The notes under the pieces were generated by a model. The model saw only the letters and a program-made list of their open reading frames with translations. It was not told the origin of the DNA and did not search any database. From contig NC_021985.1 of NCBI RefSeq assembly GCF_000444875.1, forward strand, positions 434,001-498,000: 64,000 nucleotides of DNA, written 5' to 3'. How positions within the stretch are numbered: position 1 is the stretch's first letter; every line of letters starts with the position of its first letter. This DNA is from Streptomyces collinus Tu 365. Lineage in GTDB: Bacteria; Actinomycetota; Actinomycetes; Streptomycetales; Streptomycetaceae. This document shows positions 55,188-62,971 of the stretch, piece after piece. Made by a program: the position numbers and the translations under genes.

Positions 55188-55484
55188 ATTCGGTGATATA
55201 ACGGGCCAGAAATCACACTCGTCTGCACCAGCACACTCCCCCGTGTCATCCGTTGCATGTAGAACGTAACCCGGTGGATCACTCGCGTCTACAGCGTCCT
55301 GGGGTCACTTTTCGCCTTACTGAGCGTGACCTTCCTACCCGTCCGGGCAGCGGGCAAGACGGTCACTCGCGCAGCACACACCGGGGATTCCCGGACCCTC
55401 ACCCCCACCTCGCGAGTCGAATCTGGAGGATGCAGTGGACAGGATTTGCGTCATTCGCCACACGGAGCGAGCGGGCGGTCACTC
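55188..55484. promoter_or_regulatory. Divergent intergenic region between the PKS operon and the PPTase
   Basis: About 300 bp separate the two divergent genes, so both promoters should lie here. On the minus strand a TATATC hexamer (55195-55200) sits 7 nt before the PKS ATG, compatible with a -10 element of a leaderless transcript. No convincing -35 is seen 17-18 nt further up. For the PPTase I see no clear promoter. A GGAGG at 55425-55429 precedes an out-of-frame ATG and is probably not its ribosome binding site. Confidence 0.4.
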
Positions 55485-56240
55485 GTGATCACGGGATCCG
55501 TCGGCACCGGATTGCTGAGCGCCCTCCTCCCCTCCGGTGTCGCCGTTGCCGAACTGTTCGCCGATCCACCGCACATCGACCTGCATCCGCAGGAGGCGGC
55601 CGTCGTGGCCGGCGCGGTCGACAAGCGCCGCCGCGAGTTCGCCGCCGTCCGTCTGTGCGCCCGCGCGGCGCTGAGACGCATCGGAGCGACACCCGGACCG
55701 ATCGTGCCGGGCCCCAAGGGTGCACCGCAGTGGCCGGACGGGGTGGTCGGCAGCATGACGCACTGTGACGGCTACCGAGCGGCGGCGGTAGCTCATCGCA
55801 CTATGTTCGCCTCGATCGGTATCGACGCCGAGCCGCATGCCGCTCTGCCCGAGGGCGTGGAGAAGCTGACCGCGCTGCCCGAGGAGCGAACGGCACTGAG
55901 TCGGCTGGCGGTCACCCACCCTCGCGTCCACTGGGACCGGCTGCTGTTCAGCGCCAAGGAGAGCGTTTACAAGGCGTGGTTCCCCCTGACCGGCCGCTGG
56001 CTGGACTTCATGGAATGCGCCATCACGCCCGATCCGGAATGTCATACCTTCACGGCCGACTTCACCGTGCCCGGACCGGTCGTCGGCGAAGACCGGATCA
56101 ACAGGTTCACCGGACGCTGGCACGCCGGGGGTGACGCTCGGCATGTCGTCACCGCTGTCACCGTGCCGTGGCCCGCCGGAAAGTGGGGCGGCGCAAACCG
56201 GTCGCCCGAGAGCCTCGGCGTCTACGCAGGAGGACGGTGA
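55485..56240 (+). CDS. kirP-like: Sfp/EntD-type 4'-phosphopantetheinyl transferase
   Basis: Transfers phosphopantetheine from CoA to carrier-protein serines, here presumably the ACP/PCP domains of the adjacent operon. From GTG 55485 the protein is 251 residues, normal for the family. Visible motifs: VDKRRREFAAVR with following Arg residues (CoA binding), GSMTHCDGYRAAAV, SIGIDAEPH (Mg-binding acidic pair) and WDRLLFSAKESVYKAW (the catalytic KExxYK region). The frame is open up to an ATG at 55326, but the extra 53 residues are low-complexity and do not resemble the family, so I chose the GTG just before ITGSVGTGLLSALLP. A TTG at 55446 is another option. It is divergent from the PKS operon and sits at what looks like the cluster border. 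The kirP label is inferred. Confidence 0.88.
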   Translation: MITGSVGTGLLSALLPSGVAVAELFADPPHIDLHPQEAAVVAGAVDKRRREFAAVRLCARAALRRIGATPGPIVPGPKGAPQWPDGVVGSMTHCDGYRAAAVAHRTMFASIGIDAEPHAALPEGVEKLTALPEERTALSRLAVTHPRVHWDRLLFSAKESVYKAWFPLTGRWLDFMECAITPDPECHTFTADFTVPGPVVGEDRINRFTGRWHAGGDARHVVTAVTVPWPAGKWGGANRSPESLGVYAGGR

Positions 56241-56397
56241 CGCCTCGCACTGGCCGACCCAGTCACAACTGACGCCGGGCACGAGGCCGATGTCGCGCGG
56301 GTGTGCGGCGGACGAGCATGTCAGCGTGCTGTCAGCGCATCTTGCGAGAGTCGGTCTCGTGAACGGCGCAGGGGTAAGTCCCCGGAGCCGGACACGG

Positions 56398-56495
<98 letters not shown>

Positions 56496-56684
56496 GTAAA
56501 CCCCTTCAGGGGGCTGTGCCGGGCCGGCGCATCGGCCCCTGAGCCCGCGGTCACCGTTACTCGGGGACTGAGGTGCCTGGTGATAGTAGAGCCGCCGTCC
56601 AGTGTCACCCTCACAGACCGACTGCGCGGCCTGCTGACCCAGATCCACCCGTGGGATCTTTGACGCGTTGGACGAGCGGACCGT

Positions 56685-56703
56685 GACGGTCCCGGGCACC
56701 GTC
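56685..56703 (-). terminator. Hairpin downstream of the DUF664 gene
   Basis: A perfect 6-bp inverted repeat GACGGT/ACCGTC with a 7-nt loop lies 14 bp past the stop of the DUF664 gene. There is no U-tract, as is common in actinomycetes. Confidence 0.4.
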
Positions 56704-56716
56704 GCTGCCGCCGGAC

Positions 56717-57223
56717 CTAGATACCGGTCGTGCCGTCGAGCAACTCGCGCAGGATGTCGAGGTGACCGTTGTGGCGGGCTGTCTCCTCGGTGAGGTGCAG
56801 CAGGATCCAGCGCAGGTCGACGTGGAGGCCGTTGCGGATGGTTCCCTCAGCCCGCTTGTCCAGGTCGTTCCCGGCGACCAGTTCGCGGTAGCGGGCGCTC
56901 TGTTCGGCGTACTCCTCGAGCAACTGCGCCAGCGGGAATTCGACGGCGATACGCATCTCGCGGTCGGGGTCCTCATCCGTCCAGGGGCCCCGGTCCTCCT
57001 CCCCGAGGAAGACCACCTGGAACCAGTGGTACTCGACCCAGCGGAGATGGTTGATCACTCCGCTCATGGTCATCAGCGGTGAGCCGGGCAGGAGCGCCTT
57101 GCGGGCGTTCTCCGCGGAGACACCCTCGCACTTGGCGCGGGCGGTGTCCCGTGCGTAGTCGAGAAACGTGGTGAGCTGGGAGCGCTCGTCCCACGCGGGC
57201 GGTGTGTCGTCGATTCTCGTCAT
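56717..57223 (-). CDS. DinB/DUF664 family protein
   Basis: 168 residues. Features match the actinomycete DUF664 (DinB-fold, mycothiol-dependent transferase-like) family: an N-terminal helix with LTTFLDYARDTA, a GVINHLRWVEYHWF segment whose His is a likely metal ligand, and a C-terminal LHLTEETARHNGHLDIL segment carrying the two further His residues of the DinB metal triad. The substrate is unknown. Start ATG is preceded by GGGGAGG at a good distance. The gene stands alone and points toward the antibiotic cluster, but I see no functional link to it. Confidence 0.85.
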   Translation of the reverse strand: MTRIDDTPPAWDERSQLTTFLDYARDTARAKCEGVSAENARKALLPGSPLMTMSGVINHLRWVEYHWFQVVFLGEEDRGPWTDEDPDREMRIAVEFPLAQLLEEYAEQSARYRELVAGNDLDKRAEGTIRNGLHVDLRWILLHLTEETARHNGHLDILRELLDGTTGI

Positions 57224-57287
57224 CGCGCGAAGCCTCCCCGATCACCGCGGCCGATGTCCAGGCATTTACCACCGAGTCTGTGCAGAC

Positions 57288-57359
57288 GTAGTGGTCGGCG
57301 TCGGCGACATCACCGGCGACGGCGCGAGCGACCTGATCGCCCGCGACACTGCCGGCAAC
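57288..57359 (+). pseudogene. Remnant of an FG-GAP/VCBS repeat protein
   Basis: A 24-codon in-frame stretch reads GVGDITGDGASDLIARD, the core calcium-binding FG-GAP/VCBS repeat signature (DxTGDGxxDLxAxD). No start, signal peptide or further repeat surrounds it, and the frame afterwards is unrelated. It looks like a fragment of a deleted secreted protein. The rest of the 57224-57523 interval holds nothing else recognisable. Confidence 0.5.
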
Positions 57360-57523
57360 CGCCGCTCGCGCAAGGCAATCGGACGCCGCCCAGCCGGCCA
57401 GCACAGGTCCGTCCATGTAGAGGCCACTGGAGACGAACCACAGCCGGGCATCGAGCGTCTACAGGTGCGTGGGTGCGCACTGACCTCGCGCACCGAGTCG
57501 TATTCGAGGGGAACCGAACACGC

Positions 57524-58066
57524 ATGAAGACCAAAACGACCACCGTGGCCCTTGCGGCGATCGTCGCTGCCGGCACCGCCGTCGCCGCCGTCCCGGCCTC
57601 GGCGGCCACCGCCAAGGCCGCGCCGTCGCGTTGCCACACCGCCGACCTGAAGGCCGGTTTCGCCACCGGGGACGACGCGAAGCCGGAGATGGGGCGGCCC
57701 GGGAAGCAGACGCAGGCGTTCGTCTGGTTCACCAACAAGAGCAACCGCACCTGCACCCTGTCCGGCTTCGCCGGTGTCGACATGGTCGGCGCCCAGAGGA
57801 CCGACGGCACCTGGTCCCTGGTGCGCTCCTCCAAGAGGCCCACGAGGATCACCCTGGGGCGGGGGGACACGACGGACTTCAGCATCAACCTGCTCCCCGT
57901 TGCCAGGTCCACGCCGCAGAAGGAGAAGTTCGTCCCCGCGACGTTCCTGGTCACCCCGCCGAACGAGACGAAGCACTTCACCCTGAAGTGGCCCTTCGGC
58001 GGCCAGATCCTGAAGCAGGACGGTGCCACCCACCCGGGCACGTACCTCAACCCGGTCGGACAGTAA
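57524..58066 (+). CDS. Secreted DUF4232 domain protein
   Basis: 180 residues. A Sec signal peptide (MKTKTTTVALAAIVAAG to a PASA-A cleavage site near residue 28) precedes a DUF4232-type beta domain. SRCHTADL and NRTCTLSGF carry two Cys that probably form the family's disulfide, and FAGVDMVG follows. Function is unknown; members are extracellular in actinomycetes. I chose ATG 57524 because it begins the signal peptide and has a GAGGGGAA site about 10 nt upstream; the longer frame upstream is Arg-rich shadow. Confidence 0.85.
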   Translation: MKTKTTTVALAAIVAAGTAVAAVPASAATAKAAPSRCHTADLKAGFATGDDAKPEMGRPGKQTQAFVWFTNKSNRTCTLSGFAGVDMVGAQRTDGTWSLVRSSKRPTRITLGRGDTTDFSINLLPVARSTPQKEKFVPATFLVTPPNETKHFTLKWPFGGQILKQDGATHPGTYLNPVGQ

Positions 58067-58076
58067 TCCCCCGCGT

Positions 58077-58115
58077 CCGCGCGGTCAGGGCTCCAGGTGG
58101 GCCTTGACCGCGCGG
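58077..58115. terminator. Long inverted repeat after the DUF4232 gene
   Basis: CCGCGCGGTCA and TGACCGCGCGG form a perfect 11-bp stem around a 17-nt loop, starting 11 bp after the DUF4232 stop. Its left arm covers the stop codon of the alcohol dehydrogenase remnant on the other strand. It may be a factor-independent terminator. Confidence 0.45.
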
Positions 58116-58279
58116 CGCTCGTCCATCGCCCGGTAGCCCTCGGTGACCTGGGCCAGGGGCACGATGAGGTCGAAGACCCTGCCCGGCCGGATCAGGTCGG
58201 GCAGGAAGCGGTGGCCGGGTGCCGCGCCGCCGCGCGGGCCGACCTGGGAGAGGAACAGCTCGTGTCCGTCGACGGCCAC
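58085..58279 (-). pseudogene. C-terminal remnant of a zinc-type alcohol dehydrogenase
   Basis: The C-terminal residues read GRVFDLIVPLAQVTEGYRAM then DERRAVKAHLEP and stop, the typical tail of zinc-dependent alcohol dehydrogenase family proteins. A GPRGGAAPGHRFLPDLI segment lies upstream, and roughly ten residues normally found between LPDLI and PGRVF are missing. No nucleotide-binding or GroES-like domain remains, so this is a deletion remnant. Confidence 0.6.
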
Positions 58280-58416
58280 GACGTGGCGGGGCGCCGACAT
58301 CGCCGGAGGCGTCGACCGACCGCGTGGTAGCTTCGCGGCGGAGGCTCTCAAGTGCCGGCCCCGGACGAGATGTGCGCCGTACCCGGTCCGCTAAGACGAC
58401 GCACTCAGGAGACGTC

Positions 58417-59184
58417 ATGTCCGCAGGCACACCCTTCACGGATGTCGACCGCCCGCTTCGCCGGCCTCGCGAGTTGGACGTCCGTTGGATCCACGGCTCA
58501 CCGTCGTCCAAGCACAACACCGACCCGGACATCCAGGTCTACGCGTACGACGAGCACACCGTCATCCTGCGGCAGAACATGGCGATCGACTACGAGGCAC
58601 CGTTCCTGTTCCTGCTGTTCGGCGCCACGCAGGCGGTGCTGATCGACACCGGAGCCACCGCGTCCGCCGAGTTCTTCCCCCTGCGCCGGGTGGTTGACGA
58701 GCTCGTCGACGGCTGGCTCGCCCGCCACCCCCGACGGGACTACCACCTGCTGGTGCTGCACACCCACGCCCACGCCGATCACATCGCGGGCGACCGCCAG
58801 TTCGCCGACCGCCCTCGGACCACGGTGGTCGACGCGGAGCTCACGGCGGCCTGGAGGCACTTCGGATTCGATAAGGACCCCGACGCCGTGGCGCGAGTCG
58901 ACCTGGGAGGCCGCGTGCTCGAGTGCCTGGCCACCCCCGGGCACCACGAGGCAGCGGTCACGTTCTACGACCCGTGGACCGGGTTCCTGCTCACCGGCGA
59001 CACGGTCTACCCCGGCAGGCTCTACGTCCAGGACTGGTCCGCCCGCACCACCTACCAGCCCCACGAACCCCCGCTGCAGATGACCACCGGCCACCTGCAG
59101 GACATCCGCGCCGCGCTCAACGAGATCGGCGACCGACCCCGCCGACTCCCCTACCCCCTCTTCGTCATCTGCCCAGACGACTGA
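58417..59184 (+). CDS. MBL-fold metallo-hydrolase
   Basis: 255 residues. The metal site is clear: HTHAHADHIAGD (HxHxDH) near residue 113, then TPGHHEA with a further His and GFLLTGDTVYPG with the bridging Asp. The protein belongs to the metallo-beta-lactamase superfamily; the substrate cannot be told from sequence. A C-terminal TTYQPHEPPLQMT segment may contribute to the pocket. ATG 58417 has an AGGAG site 6 nt upstream; the upstream extension of the frame overlaps a dehydrogenase remnant and is not coding. It converges on the glycosyltransferase gene. Confidence 0.88.
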   Translation: MSAGTPFTDVDRPLRRPRELDVRWIHGSPSSKHNTDPDIQVYAYDEHTVILRQNMAIDYEAPFLFLLFGATQAVLIDTGATASAEFFPLRRVVDELVDGWLARHPRRDYHLLVLHTHAHADHIAGDRQFADRPRTTVVDAELTAAWRHFGFDKDPDAVARVDLGGRVLECLATPGHHEAAVTFYDPWTGFLLTGDTVYPGRLYVQDWSARTTYQPHEPPLQMTTGHLQDIRAALNEIGDRPRRLPYPLFVICPDD

Positions 59185-59193
59185 GCCACTGGC

Positions 59194-59208
59194 CCGGCCC
59201 GGGGCCGG
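59194..59208. terminator. GC hairpin between convergent genes
   Basis: CCGGCCC/GGGCCGG lies 10 bp after the MBL stop and 70 bp from the convergent glycosyltransferase stop. It is compact, without a U-tract, and may act in both directions. Confidence 0.35.
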
Positions 59209-59277
59209 TCATGGAGGCGGGGTCGGTGCCCGTCCTAACACGGGGATGACAAGGCGGGACGCGTCTTCGCGTGCTGC

Positions 59278-60480
59278 TTACAGGCGCTGGGTCCCGCTCT
59301 GGGCCGGCTCCTGTGCTCGGTGCGGGCGCCGTGGGCGGATGATTCCCGCGTTCCGGTCTGCACGAGCCATCTTGACGTACCAGAGGATTCCGAGCGGTGA
59401 GATCAGCAGGCTGGAGACCGCTCCGTAGAGCGGCATGAGCCAGATGACCGAATCCCTGGTGTTCCAGTGCACGTAGAAGGCAAGCAGAAGGTAGGCCAGC
59501 ATCACGACACCGAGGACCGCGGTGGACATGGTGCATCCAAGGTCGTTGACCAGCTCGGCAGCGGTGATCCAGCGCAGGGGGGCCAGAAGGACCGTCGCGG
59601 CGCCGTAGGCCCAGACCAGCGGGTGTCTGCGGGCGAACCGGAAGTTCACGATGTAGAGCCGTACTTCACCGCCGGCCCAGGCCAGACGCTGGCGCCACCA
59701 CGGCTTGAAGTTGTCCGGAACGATGGTGGGCACTTCGAACGGCACATGGCCGACCCGGTAACCCAAGGCGTTGGCCAGGATGCCGAGTTCGACGTCGTTG
59801 CCCTGGAAGAACAGGGAGTGGCGCCGCATGATCTGGCGGTGCGCCTCGGTGCGCGCAGCGTGGCAGGCGCCGGACACCAGCCATGGGACGACCCTTCGCA
59901 ACTGCATGGCGAGGCGATACTCGTGTGCCTGGATGCGTCCGAGGAGCCGGCGGGTGTTCATCGGGACCAGGCGTATGGAGGCCAGGTCGAGTTTGCGGAC
60001 GGCGAGTGCGCCCACCAGTTCGCTGAGGGGGCGGACGGTGGTGGTGTCGGCATCCAGGCACACCACCCACTCGGCCCGGACCCATTCGAGTGCGTCGCGG
60101 ACGACGCGGTCCCGGATCGTGCCGCCGGTCTGCCTTTTGCCGGAACGGCCTTCGCTCGGGCGGGAGACCTCGCCTCTGAAGACGCGGAAGCCGTTGGCCT
60201 GGGCGATGGCGTCCAGTTCCCGGTTGAATTCGTCCGTCTCCGTCGTGGTGGTGCACAGCAGGACGCGGCTGCCGTATGTGCGCAGGAAGTCCACGTTCTC
60301 CAGGTAGCGCACGCTGCCGTAGATGGGGACCAGGACTTCGAAGTCCTCCACGGGTGTGGGCGGTGCGTAGTCGGCGCGGGCGTTTCTGGCCCGCACACTG
60401 CCGACCATGTCCACCAGGGTGAAGAGGAGCGGCAGGGTCAGGACCGAGATGGCCAGGCCTATCCAGGGGTTCAGGCTCAC
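59278..60480 (-). CDS. Membrane glycosyltransferase family 2 protein
   Basis: 400 residues. An N-terminal membrane helix (about 5-25, WIGLAISVLTLPLLF), a cytosolic GT-A domain with VCLDADTTT (DxD-type metal site), NDVELG as the acceptor-side acidic motif and WRQRLAWAGGE (the Q/RxxRW-type motif of processive synthases), then about three to four C-terminal membrane segments (around 290-385). This layout is that of hyaluronan/cellulose-synthase-like GT2 enzymes that polymerise or export a surface glycan. Start GTG at 60480 overlaps the stop of the upstream dehydratase gene by 4 bp (GTGA), indicating translational coupling. The frame upstream of it is shadow. Confidence 0.87.
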   Translation of the reverse strand: MSLNPWIGLAISVLTLPLLFTLVDMVGSVRARNARADYAPPTPVEDFEVLVPIYGSVRYLENVDFLRTYGSRVLLCTTTTETDEFNRELDAIAQANGFRVFRGEVSRPSEGRSGKRQTGGTIRDRVVRDALEWVRAEWVVCLDADTTTVRPLSELVGALAVRKLDLASIRLVPMNTRRLLGRIQAHEYRLAMQLRRVVPWLVSGACHAARTEAHRQIMRRHSLFFQGNDVELGILANALGYRVGHVPFEVPTIVPDNFKPWWRQRLAWAGGEVRLYIVNFRFARRHPLVWAYGAATVLLAPLRWITAAELVNDLGCTMSTAVLGVVMLAYLLLAFYVHWNTRDSVIWLMPLYGAVSSLLISPLGILWYVKMARADRNAGIIRPRRPHRAQEPAQSGTQRL

Positions 60481-61610
60481 GGTCGCGTCTCCAGCGAGGA
60501 CGCGTCCTCGGACTCGGCGTCGGGCAGGAGATTGCTCATGGCGGCCACGAGCAGTTCGCTCTCCACCGTGCCCACCAGACTGCCCAGTTCCTCGACCCGT
60601 CTCAGCAGATCGGGGCGCACCGCCGTGCGCGGGCGGACGCACCAGATACGGGGGTCGGCGGTCGATTCGCGCTGTTCGGTCTTCTCGTCCAGCAGTTCCT
60701 CGTGCAGCTTCTCGCCTTCCCGCAGACCGGTGTACGTGATCTCCACACCGGGGGCCTGCACGGCAGCGACGTAACGGTCGACGAGGTCGGCGATTCGCAC
60801 CGGCTGCCCCATGTCGAGGATGTAGGTCTCGCCCGCGGTGGCCATGGTCGCGGCCTCGATGACGAGGCTGGAGGCCTGCGGAATGGTCATGAAGAAGCGC
60901 GTGACGTCGGGGCTGGTCAAAGTGACGGGTCTTCCGTTGCCGACCTGCCAGGCCAGGCTGTGCAGGAAAGACCCGCGACTGCCGATGACGTTACCAAATC
61001 GGACAGAGCCCACCCGCATGGATCCGCCTGCGTACGCCTGCACGATCACCTCACCCAGACGCTTGGTCAGGCCCAGGACGGAGGTGGGGCGGGCGGCCTT
61101 GTCGGTGGAGACGAAGATGAAGCGGTCGACCCCCGCTTCCGCCGCGGCTCTGACAACGTTGGCCGTGCCGATCACGTTGCTGAGGACACCCTGCGCGGGA
61201 TAACGCTGCAGCAACGGGAGGTGCTTGTGGGCGGCGGCGTGGAAGACGATGTGGGGTCGCACCCGGGCCATGAGCTCCCGCATGGCATCCGCCTGGCGTA
61301 TGTCACCCAGAACCACCGTGTCGTCGTCCAGCAGTCCATGACCGTGAAGGTCCAACTGGATTGCGTGCAGGGCCGACTCGTCATGGTCGACCAAGTGGAT
61401 GCTTGCGGGGGACAGCTGCCACAGCTGGCGCACGAGCTCGCTTCCGATCGATCCGCCCGCGCCGGTCACCAGGATTCGTCGAGCACCGACGAGCAGCCTG
61501 GCCTCACGGCTGTGTACAACGTCCGGCCTTCCGCCGAGCAGGTCGCCGGCGTTCACCGACGAGAGCTGCTGAATCGTTCCTGCGGAATTCCGTGGCGCCA
61601 CCGCGGTCAT
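60477..61610 (-). CDS. CapD/FlaA1-like nucleotide-sugar 4,6-dehydratase (SDR)
   Basis: 377 residues. A Rossmann motif TGAGGSIGSEL begins near residue 49, DHDESALH binds the cofactor ribose, and FVSTDKAARP with SVLGLTKR gives the active-site region in which Met/Leu replaces the usual SDR Tyr, as in CapD/FlaA1 enzymes. RFGNVIGSRGS and GLREGEKLHEELL follow. The family makes 4-keto-6-deoxy UDP-sugars for capsule or glycoprotein glycans. It is the short soluble form, without the N-terminal membrane domain of PglF/WbpM. It forms an operon with the downstream membrane glycosyltransferase. ATG has a GGGAG site about 8 nt upstream. Confidence 0.88.
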   Translation of the reverse strand: MTAVAPRNSAGTIQQLSSVNAGDLLGGRPDVVHSREARLLVGARRILVTGAGGSIGSELVRQLWQLSPASIHLVDHDESALHAIQLDLHGHGLLDDDTVVLGDIRQADAMRELMARVRPHIVFHAAAHKHLPLLQRYPAQGVLSNVIGTANVVRAAAEAGVDRFIFVSTDKAARPTSVLGLTKRLGEVIVQAYAGGSMRVGSVRFGNVIGSRGSFLHSLAWQVGNGRPVTLTSPDVTRFFMTIPQASSLVIEAATMATAGETYILDMGQPVRIADLVDRYVAAVQAPGVEITYTGLREGEKLHEELLDEKTEQRESTADPRIWCVRPRTAVRPDLLRRVEELGSLVGTVESELLVAAMSNLLPDAESEDASSLETRP

Positions 61611-61812
61611 GGAAGCTCCCTTTCTGGACCGGCGCGCCAGGGCGGCGTCCGGTGACGATCGATGCTGCGAGCGTGCGAAGCCGACCGCGGGAGTGTCTTC
61701 GCGGGTGGGAGATGGCGCAGTCGGCGAGGAGCGTCAGCGGGCGACCCGACGAGGGTGCAGCGGCGGCCGTTGTCCCGACCGTGCAAGTGATGAGCACCTG
61801 ACGCGATCAAGA

Positions 61813-61841
61813 GAAATACATGAGTCACGCACACATTGCAA
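61813..61841 (-). promoter_or_regulatory. Candidate promoter for the dehydratase-glycosyltransferase operon
   Basis: On the minus strand TTGCAA (61841-61836) and TATTTC (61818-61813) are spaced by 17 bp, resembling a vegetative -35/-10 pair, about 200 bp upstream of the dehydratase ATG. Confidence 0.35.
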
Positions 61842-62070
61842 GGCGGAAGTGAAGGAAGAGTGATGAAGACGTGAGGGTGGTGTGCACTCTTCGCCCGTAT
61901 AACCATCGTTAAGCGGACATACGTTGTGGCCGATTGTGAAGAAAATGTGTGCAGCACGCCTCGCCTTGAGCAGTGCACGGGCGAACGACAAGGGGTCGTC
62001 GGCAGCAGCCGGCCAGGGCCGCCACACCGATGGTGACGCGCAAAGACATCACGACTGAACCGGTCGGGCC

Positions 62071-62095
62071 AACTTTGTTGCCTCTCGGGAAAGTT
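62071..62095. promoter_or_regulatory. Inverted repeat AACTTT-N13-AAAGTT, possible operator
   Basis: A perfect 6-bp dyad in the AT-rich part of the intergenic region, followed by a TTTAAT run and the imperfect direct repeat AATCAC...AATCAC. It lies 100 bp upstream of the small plus-strand ORF. Confidence 0.3.
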
Positions 62096-62194
62096 TAATC
62101 ACGAACTAATCACTTTCGCTTCCCCCAGGGCAACTGCGTGGCTCCTTCACCGGTCACACACCTGCAAGCGCAGCAGAAGCGCACGGGGAGCACC

Positions 62195-62371
62195 ATGAAT
62201 CAGCAGCAGTACCCCCAGCCTCGGCGGTTCGGACTGGCGTCCAGGACACGGCGACCGTCAGGAACGCTCCGGGCCGTTCCGGCGGCTGGGCCCGGTGACT
62301 TCGCGCAGAAGGGAAGTGAGCGGCCGGTGTCCGTCGCGGAAGCAGGGCCTCGCCGAGGCCTTCGGCGGTGA
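62195..62371 (+). CDS. Hypothetical 58-residue basic protein
   Basis: Starts MNQQQYPQPRRFGLASRTRR and is rich in Arg, Gly and Pro, without signal peptide, membrane segment or known motif. The start is supported by a strong GGGGAG site 5 nt upstream. I do not recognise it; it may be a small actinomycete-specific protein or, less likely, a leader peptide. The frame is also open upstream to 62138 without a ribosome binding site. Confidence 0.45.
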   Translation: MNQQQYPQPRRFGLASRTRRPSGTLRAVPAAGPGDFAQKGSERPVSVAEAGPRRGLRR

Positions 62372-62521
62372 CGGCGGCCGGGGTCGGGCCCCGTCCGCGG
62401 CGTCCCGGTCGGCCGGGGGCCGAACGGGCAAGGGTCGGGTGCCGACGGGCCCGGGGGCCGCGGACCGGAGGGTGCCGCGGTGTCCGCCGGGCCGGGAGGG
62501 AGCCGGGCCGGCCCGGCTCGT

Positions 62522-62728
62522 CTACCGCCCCGGCTGTCCGGTCAGCGCGGCCAGTGCGGCGATCGCCCGCTCCAGGGGCCGGTCCCGGCCCTGGCCTTCG
62601 ACGCCGAGGGCGGCTGCCAGAGCGCCGGCGTCACCGCTGCGGACGGCGCCCCACACCAGGTCGGCCGGAGCGGACGGCTCGTCGGCGACCCGGCCGATGC
62701 TGATCCACTCTCCCCTGCCATGACGCAC
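62522..62728 (-). CDS. Small hypothetical ORF, 68 residues
   Basis: A GTG-started frame behind an AGGAAGG site. The middle (LVWGAVRSGDAGALAAALGV) followed by RPLERAIAALAAL recalls the helical segment that precedes the KR domain in type I PKSs, or an ankyrin-like helix pair. No other domain is present. It may be a fragment or a small uncharacterised protein. Confidence 0.35.
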   Translation of the reverse strand: MRHGRGEWISIGRVADEPSAPADLVWGAVRSGDAGALAAALGVEGQGRDRPLERAIAALAALTGQPGR

Positions 62729-62971
62729 ACCTTCCTACCTGGCCGCATCGAGGAACGGCCGAACGAGGCCCGCCTGCACGAAGACCCTCGCGGTCCCGCC
62801 TGACGCCCGTCTGACCGATGACTGATGCAACGCACCGCGGCCAGGGCTGTCGGCCGACGGACAGCCGTTCCGCTCCGGACGGGGCGGCCGCCGATCCCTC
62901 CGGACGCCGCCACGGCCCGTGGCGGGCCCGGCGACCGACGCACCGGTCGACCGCCGCGCCGAACGAAGGTG
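62729..62971. other. Non-coding gap with terminator hairpin
   Basis: About 240 bp with no convincing gene. It contains the hairpin at 62907-62925. Confidence 0.5.
62907..62925 (-). terminator. Hairpin downstream of the DUF4097 lipoprotein gene
   Basis: CCGCCACG-GCC-CGTGGCGG is a perfect 8-bp stem with a 3-nt loop, 46 bp past the stop of the lipoprotein gene. It is a strong terminator candidate. Confidence 0.5.

Larger units (their letters stand above)
61611..62194. other. Intergenic, relatively AT-rich region upstream of the dehydratase operon
   Basis: About 580 bp without a credible gene, including the lowest-GC stretch of the window (61790-62120). It separates divergent genes and should contain promoters for both. 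Open frames on the minus strand here lack coding character and overlap the promoter-like sequences. Confidence 0.6.

Noticed and set aside
55253..55768. Plus-strand ORF with ATG after GGAGG at 55425
   Set aside because: The frame is not the PPTase frame and yields an Arg-rich sequence without motifs.
57266..58050. Minus-strand frames antisense to the DUF4232 gene
   Set aside because: The plus strand has a signal peptide, ribosome binding site and family motifs; the antisense frames have none.
61607..62027. Minus-strand frames in the AT-rich region upstream of the dehydratase
   Set aside because: No ribosome binding site or coding bias; they overlap candidate promoter sequences.
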